This document shows positions 13,688 through 21,568 of a stretch of DNA of 31,016 nucleotides, one piece after another. Source of the stretch: a virus. Both the position numbers and the translations under genes were made by a program. The stretch lies in IMG/VR virus record IMGVR_UViG_3300042987_001442, positions 1 to 31,016 of that record; one strand, given 5' to 3'. Position 1 is the first letter of the stretch. Each line of letters begins with the position of its first letter. The notes under the pieces are model-generated. The model ran no database searches, was not told the DNA's origin, and saw only the letters and a list, made by a program, of their open reading frames with translations.

Positions 13688-13924
13688 ATGCAATTTCAAG
13701 AACCACTTCAGAATCGTAAAACCGAAGAGATCATCGGTGGTGTTTATATGTTGGAATGTGTTTTGAGTCATCTGTACGAAGCATTTGGTGAACATCTTCA
13801 AACACAGGAAGAGTTCAACAATTTTGCTGATCGGTACACCGAAATTGCTCTTATGCCGCAAGCAATGGAGACTGTACTAGAAGTCCTGAAAGATGAACTG
13901 AACAATCGAGGTATTGATATCTAA
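13688..13924 (+). CDS. Hypothetical protein, first gene of the replication cluster
   Basis: A 78-residue, acidic and probably helical protein (ECVLSHLYEAFGEHLQTQEE, then METVLEVLKDELNNRG). The ribosome site is very strong (AAAGGAGG, four bases before the ATG region). It is the first product of the promoter at 13630. No family recognised. Confidence 0.75.
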   Translation: MQFQEPLQNRKTEEIIGGVYMLECVLSHLYEAFGEHLQTQEEFNNFADRYTEIALMPQAMETVLEVLKDELNNRGIDI

Positions 13925-13945
13925 AAGCAAACATAAGGGGTGGGT

Positions 13946-14215
13946 ATGAAGGAAATCAAAAGTATCTCTAAAAACGATATACAGGCCTTAGAAGCCTCTG
14001 CTGAAGATAACCCTAACCTACCCCTTAGACTGACTCTATCAGCGTCTTGTAAGGGCTTCTATGGGCTTTTAGATTGGATTGAGAAGTTCTGTTGCTGTAC
14101 ACAAGAAGGAATCTTTATAGATGAACTCAACCAGAGACAGTACAGGGTACTAAAAGATTCTCTTGACAACGCAGTACAGATTGATGTATATTCTAGGTAT
14201 TCTGAAAGATTTTAG
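13946..14215 (+). CDS. Hypothetical protein
   Basis: An 89-residue protein. The ATG at 13946 is preferred because AAGGGG stands just before it; a GTG two codons upstream is possible. Visible features are a triple cysteine (EKFCCCTQEG) and mixed helix/strand sequence (LTLSASCKGFYGLLDWIEKF). No function can be assigned. It follows the first gene by 21 bases. Confidence 0.68.
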   Translation: MKEIKSISKNDIQALEASAEDNPNLPLRLTLSASCKGFYGLLDWIEKFCCCTQEGIFIDELNQRQYRVLKDSLDNAVQIDVYSRYSERF

Positions 14216-14225
14216 GAGAGATCAC

Positions 14226-14450
14226 ATGAGCAATAAATTTAGTCTTATTACAGAAGACGGTGAAGAGTTTGAGTTGTTGACTGTCATTGCAGAACAAGGC
14301 CATGTTGTACTTAACAATAGAAGTACATACAACTTCATAAAGAGAACTCAACAAGAGAATACTTGGATTCACTTCGGAAAGAACGGTAAAGTAATCGGTA
14401 GTGTTTTTGATTACGATGACCTAAATGCTTACCTGATGAAAAATGTTTAA
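14226..14450 (+). CDS. Hypothetical 74-residue protein
   Basis: A small soluble protein starting at the ATG at 14226 behind TAGGAGAG. The sequence is beta-rich (MSNKFSLITEDGEEFELLTV, then WIHFGKNGKVIGSVFDYDDL). No recognised family. It lies ten bases after the preceding gene, in the same transcript. Confidence 0.7.
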   Translation: MSNKFSLITEDGEEFELLTVIAEQGHVVLNNRSTYNFIKRTQQENTWIHFGKNGKVIGSVFDYDDLNAYLMKNV

Positions 14451-14463
14451 CTAAGGAGAAATT

Positions 14464-15108
14464 ATGAAAAACTTTTATGGAATTTATGCAATCATTTTTG
14501 TAACTCTGTCAGTATTTGCCTCTGTGTCTTTTGCAAAAGACAACAAAACACAGATTATTACACCAAATATTAAAGTACAAACACCCGTATCTGTTAGTCC
14601 TAATCTTACAGCAGGTGTATTCAGCAGTAACACTAACGGCAACCAGAATAGCAATACCAACAGTAATGCCAATAATAACACTAACAATAACTCCAACAGT
14701 AACCGTAACGGACTGTCTGCTATTACGAGTGCTGTATCAGGAAGCTCTTCTGGTGTTAACTCTTCCGGTAATAGTACCGTAAACATCCAGAATCAACGTG
14801 TAGCAAGTCCTGCTATTGCACCTAACCTTAGTCATTCTTACGGTATTGACAGTTGCATGGGTAGTACAACTGGTGCTGTACAAGGTTTGAGTCTTGGTGT
14901 TAGTGTAGGTAGTACTTGGAATGACAAACACTGCGAAGCGATTCGTGCTGCTGTACGTTTGAACGAGTTGGGGTACACCAAGTCTGCTGCACAACGCTTG
15001 TGTCAGATTCCTGAGATTGCTCAGGCATTTGAAGATTCTGGTGAAATCACTTGCAAAAAGAGTACCAAACGTGTACAATCTACAGATGAGTACTTGAAAA
15101 ACAATTGA
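14464..15108 (+). CDS. Secreted protein with Asn/Ser/Thr-rich linker and Cys-containing C-terminal domain
   Basis: A 214-residue exported protein. A clean signal peptide (hydrophobic IYAIIFVTLSVFASVSFA, cleavage after SFA at residue 24) is followed by a low-complexity stretch of Asn, Ser and Thr at about residues 54-80. A C-terminal domain follows with SCMGSTTGAVQGLSLGVSVG, WNDKHCEAIRAAVRLNELG, AAQRLCQIPEIAQAFEDSG and ITCKK; four cysteines could form two disulfides in the periplasm. Similar C-terminal domains occur in other phages without a known role. Its place in front of the primase-helicase is odd and suggests an early envelope function such as superinfection exclusion, as inference only. 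AAGGAGAAATT precedes the ATG. Confidence 0.8.
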   Translation: MKNFYGIYAIIFVTLSVFASVSFAKDNKTQIITPNIKVQTPVSVSPNLTAGVFSSNTNGNQNSNTNSNANNNTNNNSNSNRNGLSAITSAVSGSSSGVNSSGNSTVNIQNQRVASPAIAPNLSHSYGIDSCMGSTTGAVQGLSLGVSVGSTWNDKHCEAIRAAVRLNELGYTKSAAQRLCQIPEIAQAFEDSGEITCKKSTKRVQSTDEYLKNN

Positions 15109-15128
15109 CTTTTATATAAGGGGGAACG

Positions 15129-16862
15129 GTGGGTGTATTTGTAAAGCATATTGCATGTACAAAATGTGGGTCTTCGGATGGGTTGGCTGTTTATGATGAT
15201 TCAAGTTTACATTGTTTTGTCTGTGGGTATACAAAGCCTTCAGACGAATATATCGAAAATAATCCCACTTCAACTTCTAAAGTTCAAGTAAAATCAAAAG
15301 GAGAAACTAAATTGAATCAAGTTGTACAAAGTACTAAGCCTGCGATTTCTCAAGAGGAAGTCAAAGAAATCAAAGATACCACGAGCACAAAATGTAATTC
15401 TTTCCGTGGTATCCGTGACGATGTTACAACGTACTTTGGTGTACGTCATGCGTTTAATGAAGAGGGTGAGGTTATTGAACAGTACTACCCCTGTACTCAA
15501 GATGGTGGTCTTGTAGGTTTTAAGATTCGTGGAGTACCTAAGAGTTTTCATAGTACTGGTAGGACTGGTGCTGATTGTGAACTTTTTGGTGCTTTCCGAT
15601 TCAACCGAGGCGGTAAGTACGTTTTGTTGGTCGAAGGTGAACTTGACCAACTGAGTGCCTATCAGATATTGAAAGAGTATCGTGAGTCCAAAGGTTCTGA
15701 TTTTGAAACCGCTGTTGTATCCCCGACAACTGGGGCACAATCAGTAAAACAGATTGCAGCAAACTACAAGTTCTTGGATTCTTTTGAAAACATTATCCTG
15801 TGCATGGATAATGATAAAGCAGGTCAAGAAGCAATTGACAAACTTCTACCTGTTTTGCCAAAAGGTAAAGTCAAGATTATGGAAATGCGGTACAAAGACC
15901 CAAATGAGTACTTGTGCAAGGGTGAGTCTAAGAAGTTTATTCAAGACTTCTACGCAGCAAAAGCACGAGTACCTGCTGGTGTTCTTCCGTCAGACCAGTT
16001 GTATGATTTGATGATGTCTCAGATTGGTATGCCTCGTCTTCCTTTTCCGAGGTTTATGGGTAGTTTGAATGACTTTTTCCGTGGAGGTATTCCAACAGGA
16101 CACATTATCAATATCGCTGCTGCTACCTCTTTGGGTAAGACTACATTGGTAAATGAGTTGATTTATTACTGGATTTTCAACTCACCTTATCGTGTTGGTA
16201 TTGTTTCTATGGAGTTGAACTCGGGTCAGTACACAGAAGCATTGTTGTCTCGGCATATTGGTCGTAAGTTGGCATTGATTGAAAGTGACGAAGAAAAACT
16301 TGAATACTTGTCTCGACCAGATGTGCAAGAAAAGGCTCAAGAACTTCTCAAGGATTCTAACGGCGACCCTCGTTTTTATCTTTTGGATAATCGTGATGCA
16401 AATGTACAAGAGATTCAGGATACAATTGAAGAACTTGTTATTTCTTGTGGTTGTCGTGTTATTGTTATTGATGTTCTTCAGGATATCATTGCCTCTCTTC
16501 CAAATGAAGAGCAGGAAATGTTTTTGAAGTGGAGTAAAAGTATGATTAAAAGTCACAACATCATTATGATTTATGTGAATCATACTCGAAAGACTAAATC
16601 TGGTGAGAACGCAGCAGATGATGAAAGCAGTATTCACGGTAGCAGTAGTATTATCAAAAGTGCTTCTGTGAATATCATGTTGAAGAGGGATAAGATGGCT
16701 GAGAATCCGATTATTCGCAATAGAACCGAGATTCTTGTTCATAAGAATCGTGTGTACGGTATTACTGGACCTGCTGGTGCGGTTTACTACGATAACGATA
16801 CACATACTCTTCATAACTTCGACGATTATATTAACGCAAACGGTTTACACGATATGTTGTAA
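15129..16862 (+). CDS. Primase-helicase, T7 gp4-like
   Basis: Makes primers and unwinds the fork in one 577-residue polypeptide. A zinc-binding primase domain comes first (C10, C13, C29, C32 in CTKCG and CFVCG). A TOPRIM domain follows (VLLVEGELDQL at about residue 165 and LCMDNDKAGQEA near 225). The C-terminal RecA/DnaB-type helicase has Walker A AAATSLGKTTLVNEL near 331, Walker B RVIVIDVLQD near 443 and further DnaB-like motifs (YVNHTRK, SSIHGSSSIIKSA). Start is GTG behind AAGGGGGAAC. A terminator follows. It should work with the family B polymerase and SSB. Confidence 0.94.
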   Translation: MGVFVKHIACTKCGSSDGLAVYDDSSLHCFVCGYTKPSDEYIENNPTSTSKVQVKSKGETKLNQVVQSTKPAISQEEVKEIKDTTSTKCNSFRGIRDDVTTYFGVRHAFNEEGEVIEQYYPCTQDGGLVGFKIRGVPKSFHSTGRTGADCELFGAFRFNRGGKYVLLVEGELDQLSAYQILKEYRESKGSDFETAVVSPTTGAQSVKQIAANYKFLDSFENIILCMDNDKAGQEAIDKLLPVLPKGKVKIMEMRYKDPNEYLCKGESKKFIQDFYAAKARVPAGVLPSDQLYDLMMSQIGMPRLPFPRFMGSLNDFFRGGIPTGHIINIAAATSLGKTTLVNELIYYWIFNSPYRVGIVSMELNSGQYTEALLSRHIGRKLALIESDEEKLEYLSRPDVQEKAQELLKDSNGDPRFYLLDNRDANVQEIQDTIEELVISCGCRVIVIDVLQDIIASLPNEEQEMFLKWSKSMIKSHNIIMIYVNHTRKTKSGENAADDESSIHGSSSIIKSASVNIMLKRDKMAENPIIRNRTEILVHKNRVYGITGPAGAVYYDNDTHTLHNFDDYINANGLHDML

Positions 16863-16868
16863 TTTTAT

Positions 16869-16899
16869 AGCCCGGTTAATTCCGGGCTTGTATTTTTGG
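16869..16899 (+). terminator. Rho-independent terminator after primase-helicase
   Basis: AGCCCGG (16869-16875) pairs with CCGGGCT (16882-16888), loop TTAATT, followed by TGTATTTTTGG. It lies six bases after the primase-helicase stop and just before the HNH gene, so the HNH gene is probably expressed only by read-through. Confidence 0.82.
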
Positions 16900-16906
16900 A
16901 GATACT

Positions 16907-17473
16907 ATGACGTTTCCTGAAGAAATTAAAGAATATATAACTTACGATGAAAGTAGTCCGAGTTGTATTCGTTGTATAAAGCGCACATCTAAAATGTCAA
17001 AAGTTTTAGAAGGTTCGATTATAGGTACTATTGATTCTTATGACGGATACTACAAGTGTACACTTTTTGGTGTTAGATATAAAAATCACAGGTTAATTTG
17101 GTGGTTATTTAACGGTGATATACAAGATGATATGCAAATTGACCATATAAACGGAAATCGTTCAGATAATAGAATTGAAAATCTTAGATTAGTTCCTAGA
17201 GTTCTCAATATGAGAAACAAAAGTAAGAATAAAAATAATTCTACTGGTGTTTCTAATATAGAATATGTTGAGTTTTACTCACCAAATGGTACTTTGATAA
17301 GAAAATTTTACGTCAGAATGAGAATGTTAGATAACACTTCAAAATCAAAAAGTTTTAGTTGTGAAAAATACGGTGATGAAGAAGCCTTCCGACTTGCTTT
17401 AGAGTGGAAGCAAAAAGTGTTTGAAGAACGAAATGCTAAAGGTGGTTGCTACACAGAGCGACATGGTACTTGA
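16907..17473 (+). CDS. HNH homing endonuclease with AP2-like C-terminus
   Basis: A free-standing homing endonuclease-like protein, 188 residues, between the primase-helicase and polymerase genes. It opens with YITYDESSPSCIRCIKR, a stretch shared with the minus-strand homing protein at 3277. The HNH core is YKNHRLIWWLFNGDI followed by QIDHINGNRSDNRIENLRLV and NMRNKSKNKNNSTGV. The C-terminus (KFYVRMRMLDNTSKSKSF, then EEAFRLALEWK) resembles AP2-type DNA-binding domains. The ATG follows TTGGAGATACT. Its stop overlaps the -35 box of the polymerase promoter. As a mobile gene it probably spreads by cutting related phages lacking it. Confidence 0.9.
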   Translation: MTFPEEIKEYITYDESSPSCIRCIKRTSKMSKVLEGSIIGTIDSYDGYYKCTLFGVRYKNHRLIWWLFNGDIQDDMQIDHINGNRSDNRIENLRLVPRVLNMRNKSKNKNNSTGVSNIEYVEFYSPNGTLIRKFYVRMRMLDNTSKSKSFSCEKYGDEEAFRLALEWKQKVFEERNAKGGCYTERHGT

Positions 17474-17498
17474 CACAAAGGGACTTGATGGGTATAAT
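17470..17498 (+). promoter_or_regulatory. Perfect-consensus sigma-70 promoter for DNA polymerase
   Basis: TTGACA (17470-17475), a 17-base spacer and TATAAT (17493-17498). Both boxes and spacing are perfect consensus. It overlaps the stop codon of the HNH gene and is interleaved with a terminator. Confidence 0.92.
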
Positions 17499-17520
17499 CC
17501 TGTCAGTCCCTTTTTCTTTT
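17477..17520 (+). terminator. Terminator interleaved with the polymerase promoter
   Basis: AAAGGGACT (17477-17485) pairs with AGTCCCTTT (17505-17513), 9 bp, followed by TTCTTTT. The first arm is in the promoter spacer and the -10 box is in the loop. Transcripts started at the promoter begin near 17505 and lack the first arm, so only read-through from upstream should be stopped. Confidence 0.85.
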
Positions 17521-17529
17521 GGAGGTTAT

Positions 17530-19707
17530 ATGGATTTGAGCAAACTTTGGATTTACGACGTAGAAACCATGAAGTCTGCTTTTACCTTCGCTATTGTCCG
17601 TGGTGATGGGAAACATGAAAGTGTTTTCGAGTGTTCATTCAGGATGAATCAGTTTGACCGTTTTGTAAAGTGCATGAAATATCTCATGGATAACGGTCAT
17701 TCTATGGTTGGATTCAATAATATCGGATTTGACTATCCGATTATTCATCAACTGTACAAGAGTCGTAGGAAGTATTCTGAGTTCTCTGGTCAGCAGATTG
17801 CTGAAGAGGTATTTAATCTTGCACAAGCTCAGATTGATTCCTTTAAGGATGGTGCTTTTGGTAATACGATTAAAGCGGAAGAACAGTACATTCCTCAGAT
17901 TGACCTGTATCGTATTTGGCACTTCAACAACAAAGCAAAAGCAACAGGTTTGAAAATGCTTCAGTTCAATATGCGTCTTGAGAACATTGAAGACTTGCCT
18001 TATGGTATTACTGACGAATTGACTTCTGAACAGATTGAAGAACTGAAGAATTATAACCTTCACGATATTCGTAGTACACGAGAGTTTCTTTTGAAGTCTA
18101 AATCTCAGATTCAATTTCGAGAAGAAATGACTGAGAAGTTTCAGAAAGACTTTATGAACGCAGATGACACCAAGATTGGTGCTGAGTTCTTTCAGTTAAA
18201 ACTTGAAGAGTCTGGTATTAAACTTCGTGAAATGCGTGACGGTAAGATGGTTATGAAACAGACCAAACGACCTGTTATTCATATTAAAGATTGCTTGTTC
18301 AAGTACTATGATTTCAAGAGTCCTGAGTTTAATGCTGTACTTGATTGGTTTGCTAACCAAAAGATTACAGAAACCAAAGGTGTATTTTCTGATATTGAAG
18401 AACACAATCTTGGTGAGGTTGCAAAGTACGCTGTAATGGACACCAAACGTAAGAAGTTCAAAGGTAAACCTTCTGATTTTGAATTGAAACAGTTCAAGAA
18501 AGAACACCCTTTGGGTTGGATTGAAGAAGAAGAACTAAAAGCGACCGAATATGCTTTTGATGAAAATGGTAATCACATTATGGAATACCCATTGGATGAA
18601 GATGGTTCCCCTGACTTTTCTAAGAAGATGAAGAAGAAGCGAGTACCAAAGAAATCATATTGGGGTTGCTATAAGGTTGCTTCTACTTTGAATGTAGTTT
18701 ACAACGGATTTCGGTATGACTTTGGTACAGGTGGTATTCATGGTAGTCTTGAAAATAAGATTGTACGAGAGACTAACAAGTACTGTATCGTGGATGCCGA
18801 TGTAAGTTCGATGTACCCGAATCTGAGTATTTCTAACAATGTATATCCAGAGCATCTGACAGAGAAGTTTTGTGAAGTTTACAAAAACCTATATGAATCT
18901 CGAAAGTCATACGCAAAGGGCACAACAGAAAATGCTATGTTGAAACTTGCATTGAACGGTACATACGGTAAGAGTAACGATAAGTATTCTGTGTTCTACG
19001 ACCCCAAGTTTACAATGACTATCACAATTAACGGTCAGTTATCTCTGTGTTTGCTTGCAGAGAAACTACACGAGATTGAAGGTCTGAAGGTTATTGCAGT
19101 GAATACTGACGGTGTTACTGTTGCTGTACCAAGAGTACACATGATGCAGTACAATGAAATCTGTCGTGCTTGGGAGAAACAAGTAAAACTTGAATTGGAG
19201 TTTGCAGAGTACTCTAAAATGTTCATTAGAGATGTAAATTCGTACATAGCCGTTTATACAAATCGTAAAGTAAAGCGCAAGGGTGCTTATCAATACGAAG
19301 ACTTGGGATGGCATCAGAATCAGGGTGGACTTGTGATTCCTATGGCAGCAGAGGCTTATATGCTTCACGGTACGCCGATTGAAGAGTTCATTAAGAACCA
19401 CAAGGAAATCTTTGACTTTATGTTGCGTGTTAAAGTACCTAGAAGTTCTTCACTGGTTCTTCGATACGAAGACGGCAAGGAAGTACCTCAGCAGAATATT
19501 TGTAGGTACTATCCTTCAAAGTCTGGTGGTAAGTTGATTAAGATTATGCCACCGTTAGAAGCAGGTGAACCTGACAGGGAACTGGGAATTGACACTCAGT
19601 ACACCGTAAAGACCTGTAATAACATGAAAGACTTTGATGGTGATTTGGACTATGATTACTACATCAATGAAGCAAAAAAGTTGATTGTTGGTGAACAGAA
19701 CGCTTGA
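17530..19707 (+). CDS. DNA polymerase, family B, with 3'-5' exonuclease
   Basis: Replicates the phage genome. The ATG at 17530 (725 residues) is chosen because GGAGG lies four bases upstream and the promoter starts RNA near 17505; the longer frame begins before the transcript. The exonuclease domain shows motif I YDVET (D10, E12), motif II NNIGFD (D68) and motif III YNLHD (D179). The polymerase domain shows motif A DVSSMYPNLS (D424), motif B KLALNGTYG (K472, N476, Y479) and motif C VNTDGV, where the usual DTDS is N525-T-D527-G. No terminal-protein gene was seen, so priming is probably by the primase-helicase. Confidence 0.93.
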   Translation: MDLSKLWIYDVETMKSAFTFAIVRGDGKHESVFECSFRMNQFDRFVKCMKYLMDNGHSMVGFNNIGFDYPIIHQLYKSRRKYSEFSGQQIAEEVFNLAQAQIDSFKDGAFGNTIKAEEQYIPQIDLYRIWHFNNKAKATGLKMLQFNMRLENIEDLPYGITDELTSEQIEELKNYNLHDIRSTREFLLKSKSQIQFREEMTEKFQKDFMNADDTKIGAEFFQLKLEESGIKLREMRDGKMVMKQTKRPVIHIKDCLFKYYDFKSPEFNAVLDWFANQKITETKGVFSDIEEHNLGEVAKYAVMDTKRKKFKGKPSDFELKQFKKEHPLGWIEEEELKATEYAFDENGNHIMEYPLDEDGSPDFSKKMKKKRVPKKSYWGCYKVASTLNVVYNGFRYDFGTGGIHGSLENKIVRETNKYCIVDADVSSMYPNLSISNNVYPEHLTEKFCEVYKNLYESRKSYAKGTTENAMLKLALNGTYGKSNDKYSVFYDPKFTMTITINGQLSLCLLAEKLHEIEGLKVIAVNTDGVTVAVPRVHMMQYNEICRAWEKQVKLELEFAEYSKMFIRDVNSYIAVYTNRKVKRKGAYQYEDLGWHQNQGGLVIPMAAEAYMLHGTPIEEFIKNHKEIFDFMLRVKVPRSSSLVLRYEDGKEVPQQNICRYYPSKSGGKLIKIMPPLEAGEPDRELGIDTQYTVKTCNNMKDFDGDLDYDYYINEAKKLIVGEQNA

Positions 19708-19712
19708 AATAC

Positions 19713-19733
19713 GTGAAAAGTTTTACTTTTCAC
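19713..19733. repeat. Inverted repeat directly upstream of a -35 box
   Basis: GTGAAAAG (19713-19720), TTTTA, CTTTTCAC (19726-19733), ending at the first base of TTGACA. A near-identical element stands at 24707-24727. It may be an operator, an upstream promoter element or a weak terminator of the polymerase transcript. Confidence 0.65.
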
Positions 19734-19763
19734 TTGACAAGGGGGTGTGCTTTCGAGTACACT
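19734..19763 (+). promoter_or_regulatory. Sigma-70-type promoter of the first accessory operon
   Basis: TTGACA (19734-19739), an 18-base spacer and TACACT (19758-19763). It stands 27 bases after the polymerase stop and should drive the run of genes from 19793 onwards. Confidence 0.78.
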
Positions 19764-19792
19764 TCTTCTATCGAAACACAAAGGAGATTCTT

Positions 19793-20005
19793 GTGGAACA
19801 AAAGATTTACGAAATGTTTATTGAACTAGAACTTGAAATTCTACGACTAAAAGATAAAATTTCTACACTAGAAGACAAAGTAATGGTTCTGGAATTCAAT
19901 CAGAAGTTTAATGAAACAGAACTTAAATATCTGAGTGAGGGATTATTTAATCACAAAATGGATTTTATTAAGTATCAAATGCGTTATAGCAACGACGGTA
20001 AATGA
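19793..20005 (+). CDS. Short coiled-coil protein
   Basis: A 70-residue protein starting at the GTG at 19793, behind AAGGAGA and downstream of the promoter; an earlier in-frame start would lie upstream of the -35 box. Residues 8-37 form a heptad pattern (MFIELELEILRLKDKISTLE, then DKVMVLEF), so it probably oligomerises. Function unknown. Confidence 0.72.
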   Translation: MEQKIYEMFIELELEILRLKDKISTLEDKVMVLEFNQKFNETELKYLSEGLFNHKMDFIKYQMRYSNDGK

Positions 20006-20016
20006 AGGAGATTAAT

Positions 20017-20193
20017 ATGGATTTGGTTTATGTTGTTAGTAAAGCAATTAGTTCAAATGAAATTGAAGCCGTACAAGAACTAGCATACCTAAAACAACTT
20101 TATAATACTGGTGAATTTGATGCAGAAGAACTTCTGGAACGTGTAAATCTGAGTGAAAAATACGTTGATGATTTTTTGAATTATTGCAAATAA
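20017..20193 (+). CDS. Hypothetical small acidic protein
   Basis: A 58-residue protein starting at the ATG at 20017, because AAGGAGATTAAT directly precedes it; the ATG at 20002 would place the ribosome site inside the gene. Helical and acidic (SSNEIEAVQELAYLKQLYN, then FDAEELLERVNLSEKYVDDF). No family recognised. Confidence 0.68.
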   Translation: MDLVYVVSKAISSNEIEAVQELAYLKQLYNTGEFDAEELLERVNLSEKYVDDFLNYCK

Positions 20194-20203
20194 GGAGATT
20201 ACC

Positions 20204-20320
20204 GTGAGTGAATTTTGTGTTGGTTTGATTGGTTTTGTTGCAGCAATTCTCGCAACTGCTGGATTTGCGACTTTGGCAATGGTTATTTGGGTTAAAAGTA
20301 ATTTTTATGATTCAAAGTAA
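20204..20320 (+). CDS. 38-residue membrane protein
   Basis: A very short gene, GTG start behind TAAGGAGATTACC. The product is almost entirely one membrane helix (CVGLIGFVAAILATAGFATL) with a short charged tail (VKSNFYDSK). The strong ribosome site and the fit between neighbours support it. It may modify the host membrane or act as a small regulator; no function known. Confidence 0.65.
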   Translation: MSEFCVGLIGFVAAILATAGFATLAMVIWVKSNFYDSK

Positions 20321-20492
20321 ACAACAACTCCTAAACGATACTCTAAATCAATATCTTGAAGTCAACGAAGATAAAACTGTTACTAAATTTGATTTGGTTG
20401 GATTGTTAAATGAAGTATTCAATACAGCATACAGAATGGGTTTGATTAAAATGCTTGGTGAGCATGTAGAATCATTGGAGGATTATAAATGA
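20307..20492 (+). CDS. Hypothetical 61-residue protein
   Basis: The ATG at 20307 overlaps the end of the 38-residue membrane protein gene by 14 bases, suggesting translational coupling, since no good ribosome site is visible. Helical sequence (MIQSKQQLLNDTLNQYLEV, then FDLVGLLNEVFNTAYRMGLI). No family recognised. Confidence 0.6.
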   Translation: MIQSKQQLLNDTLNQYLEVNEDKTVTKFDLVGLLNEVFNTAYRMGLIKMLGEHVESLEDYK

Positions 20493-20680
20493 AAGATATT
20501 AAAAATCAAAAAGCAGCAAATCAAAAAGACTTCTACGAAGGAACTTTTGGTGGATACTTGAATTGGCTTACAGGAATCACTAAAGAATTTACTCTGTTTG
20601 GTGTTCTTGCCACTTATCTTTATTTGAAGACTTTCGACGGTGCTTCATTGGAGTTTACTGAAGAGGATATTGAAAAATGA
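20489..20680 (+). CDS. Hypothetical small protein with a hydrophobic patch
   Basis: A 63-residue protein in an ATGA overlap with the upstream gene, with GGAGG in place. The middle is hydrophobic and aromatic (GGYLNWLTGITKEFTLFGVL, then ATYLYLKTF) and may associate with membranes. The C-terminus is acidic. Function unknown. Confidence 0.66.
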   Translation: MKDIKNQKAANQKDFYEGTFGGYLNWLTGITKEFTLFGVLATYLYLKTFDGASLEFTEEDIEK

Positions 20681-21039
20681 GTTACTACTACCCAGACAAA
20701 TTTAGTATCCTGAAGATTACTTCTCCTACACTTGGAATTCTTATTTATAAAGTTCTTGGTGGTTGGAATGGTAGTTTTACCACAGGGGAATCTTGGAGGT
20801 TGAACTCAGGAATTGATTCCGTTAAGGTACATCAAACACCAGAATACCTAGAATATGAATTCTACGGGTACTCAGGTAGTGTATACAATTGTGCAGATAT
20901 TACTGAAGGTTTTACCAGTATGTCTTACAATGCTCTGCAAGATTACATTGAAAAAGTAAAAGGTTCTGGTGTATCAATTGAATTGATTACCCTGAAAGAT
21001 TTTTTGAATGAGTTCCCCGGAGAAATTCAGTATGAGTAA
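20677..21039 (+). CDS. Hypothetical protein
   Basis: A 120-residue soluble protein, ATGA overlap with the previous gene. Mostly beta-type with many Tyr and Gly (SYYYPDKFSILKITSPTLGI, then EYLEYEFYGYSGSVYN). No family recognised. The next gene, dCMP deaminase, starts eight bases inside its end, so both are co-translated. Confidence 0.7.
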   Translation: MSYYYPDKFSILKITSPTLGILIYKVLGGWNGSFTTGESWRLNSGIDSVKVHQTPEYLEYEFYGYSGSVYNCADITEGFTSMSYNALQDYIEKVKGSGVSIELITLKDFLNEFPGEIQYE

Positions 21040-21448
21040 TGTTTCAAAAGATGAAGTGTACATGAAAATGGCAGAAGCCATGAGTACATTATCAAAAGCA
21101 AACCGAAAGAAAGTTGGTGCTGTTCTTGTAACTAAAAATGGTGTTATTCTTACTGGTTGTAATGGTACTGCTTCTGGTTCAGATAATATTTGTGAAGATT
21201 CCGAAGGTAATACTAAACCAGAAGTTCTTCATGCTGAATTAAACTGTATTCTCAAAGCAGCAAAAGAAGGTGTATCTGTAGTTGGTGGAAGTTTATATGT
21301 TACACTTTCACCTTGCCTTCAGTGCGCTGCTATGTTGGTTCAAGCGGGGATTAAAGAAGTATACTTTCACGAAGTATACCGTTGTACAAAAGGAATTGCT
21401 TTTCTAAAAGCAAATGGAATAAAAATCTATCAATATACGGATCGTTGA
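21032..21448 (+). CDS. Deoxycytidylate (dCMP) deaminase-like protein
   Basis: Likely converts dCMP to dUMP, the substrate of the ThyX enzyme encoded at 23491. The zinc-dependent deaminase motifs are HAELNCI (H67, E69) and SPCLQCAAM (C95, C98). The start is the ATG at 21032 with CCGGAGA upstream. At 138 residues it fits the family. Another cytidine-type deaminase substrate cannot be excluded from sequence, but the company of ribonucleotide reductase and ThyX favours dCMP. Confidence 0.88.
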   Translation: MSNVSKDEVYMKMAEAMSTLSKANRKKVGAVLVTKNGVILTGCNGTASGSDNICEDSEGNTKPEVLHAELNCILKAAKEGVSVVGGSLYVTLSPCLQCAAMLVQAGIKEVYFHEVYRCTKGIAFLKANGIKIYQYTDR

Positions 21449-21558
21449 TGTTAAATTTATACGAAAAGCATAAAGTTAAAATACTGACATTGTACTACAG
21501 TACTCAGTTTGTAACTTGTTTATTTATCATTGCTGGCGTTATTAGGCACTGGTTTTGA
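21448..21558 (+). CDS. 36-residue membrane protein
   Basis: A very short gene whose ATG shares a base with the deaminase stop (TGATG), so it is likely translated by re-initiation. The product has a basic start (MLNLYEKHKVKIL) and one hydrophobic segment (QFVTCLFIIAGVI) with a short RHWF end. Support comes only from the overlap and composition. Confidence 0.5.
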   Translation: MLNLYEKHKVKILTLYYSTQFVTCLFIIAGVIRHWF

Positions 21559-21568
21559 AGGAGATATT

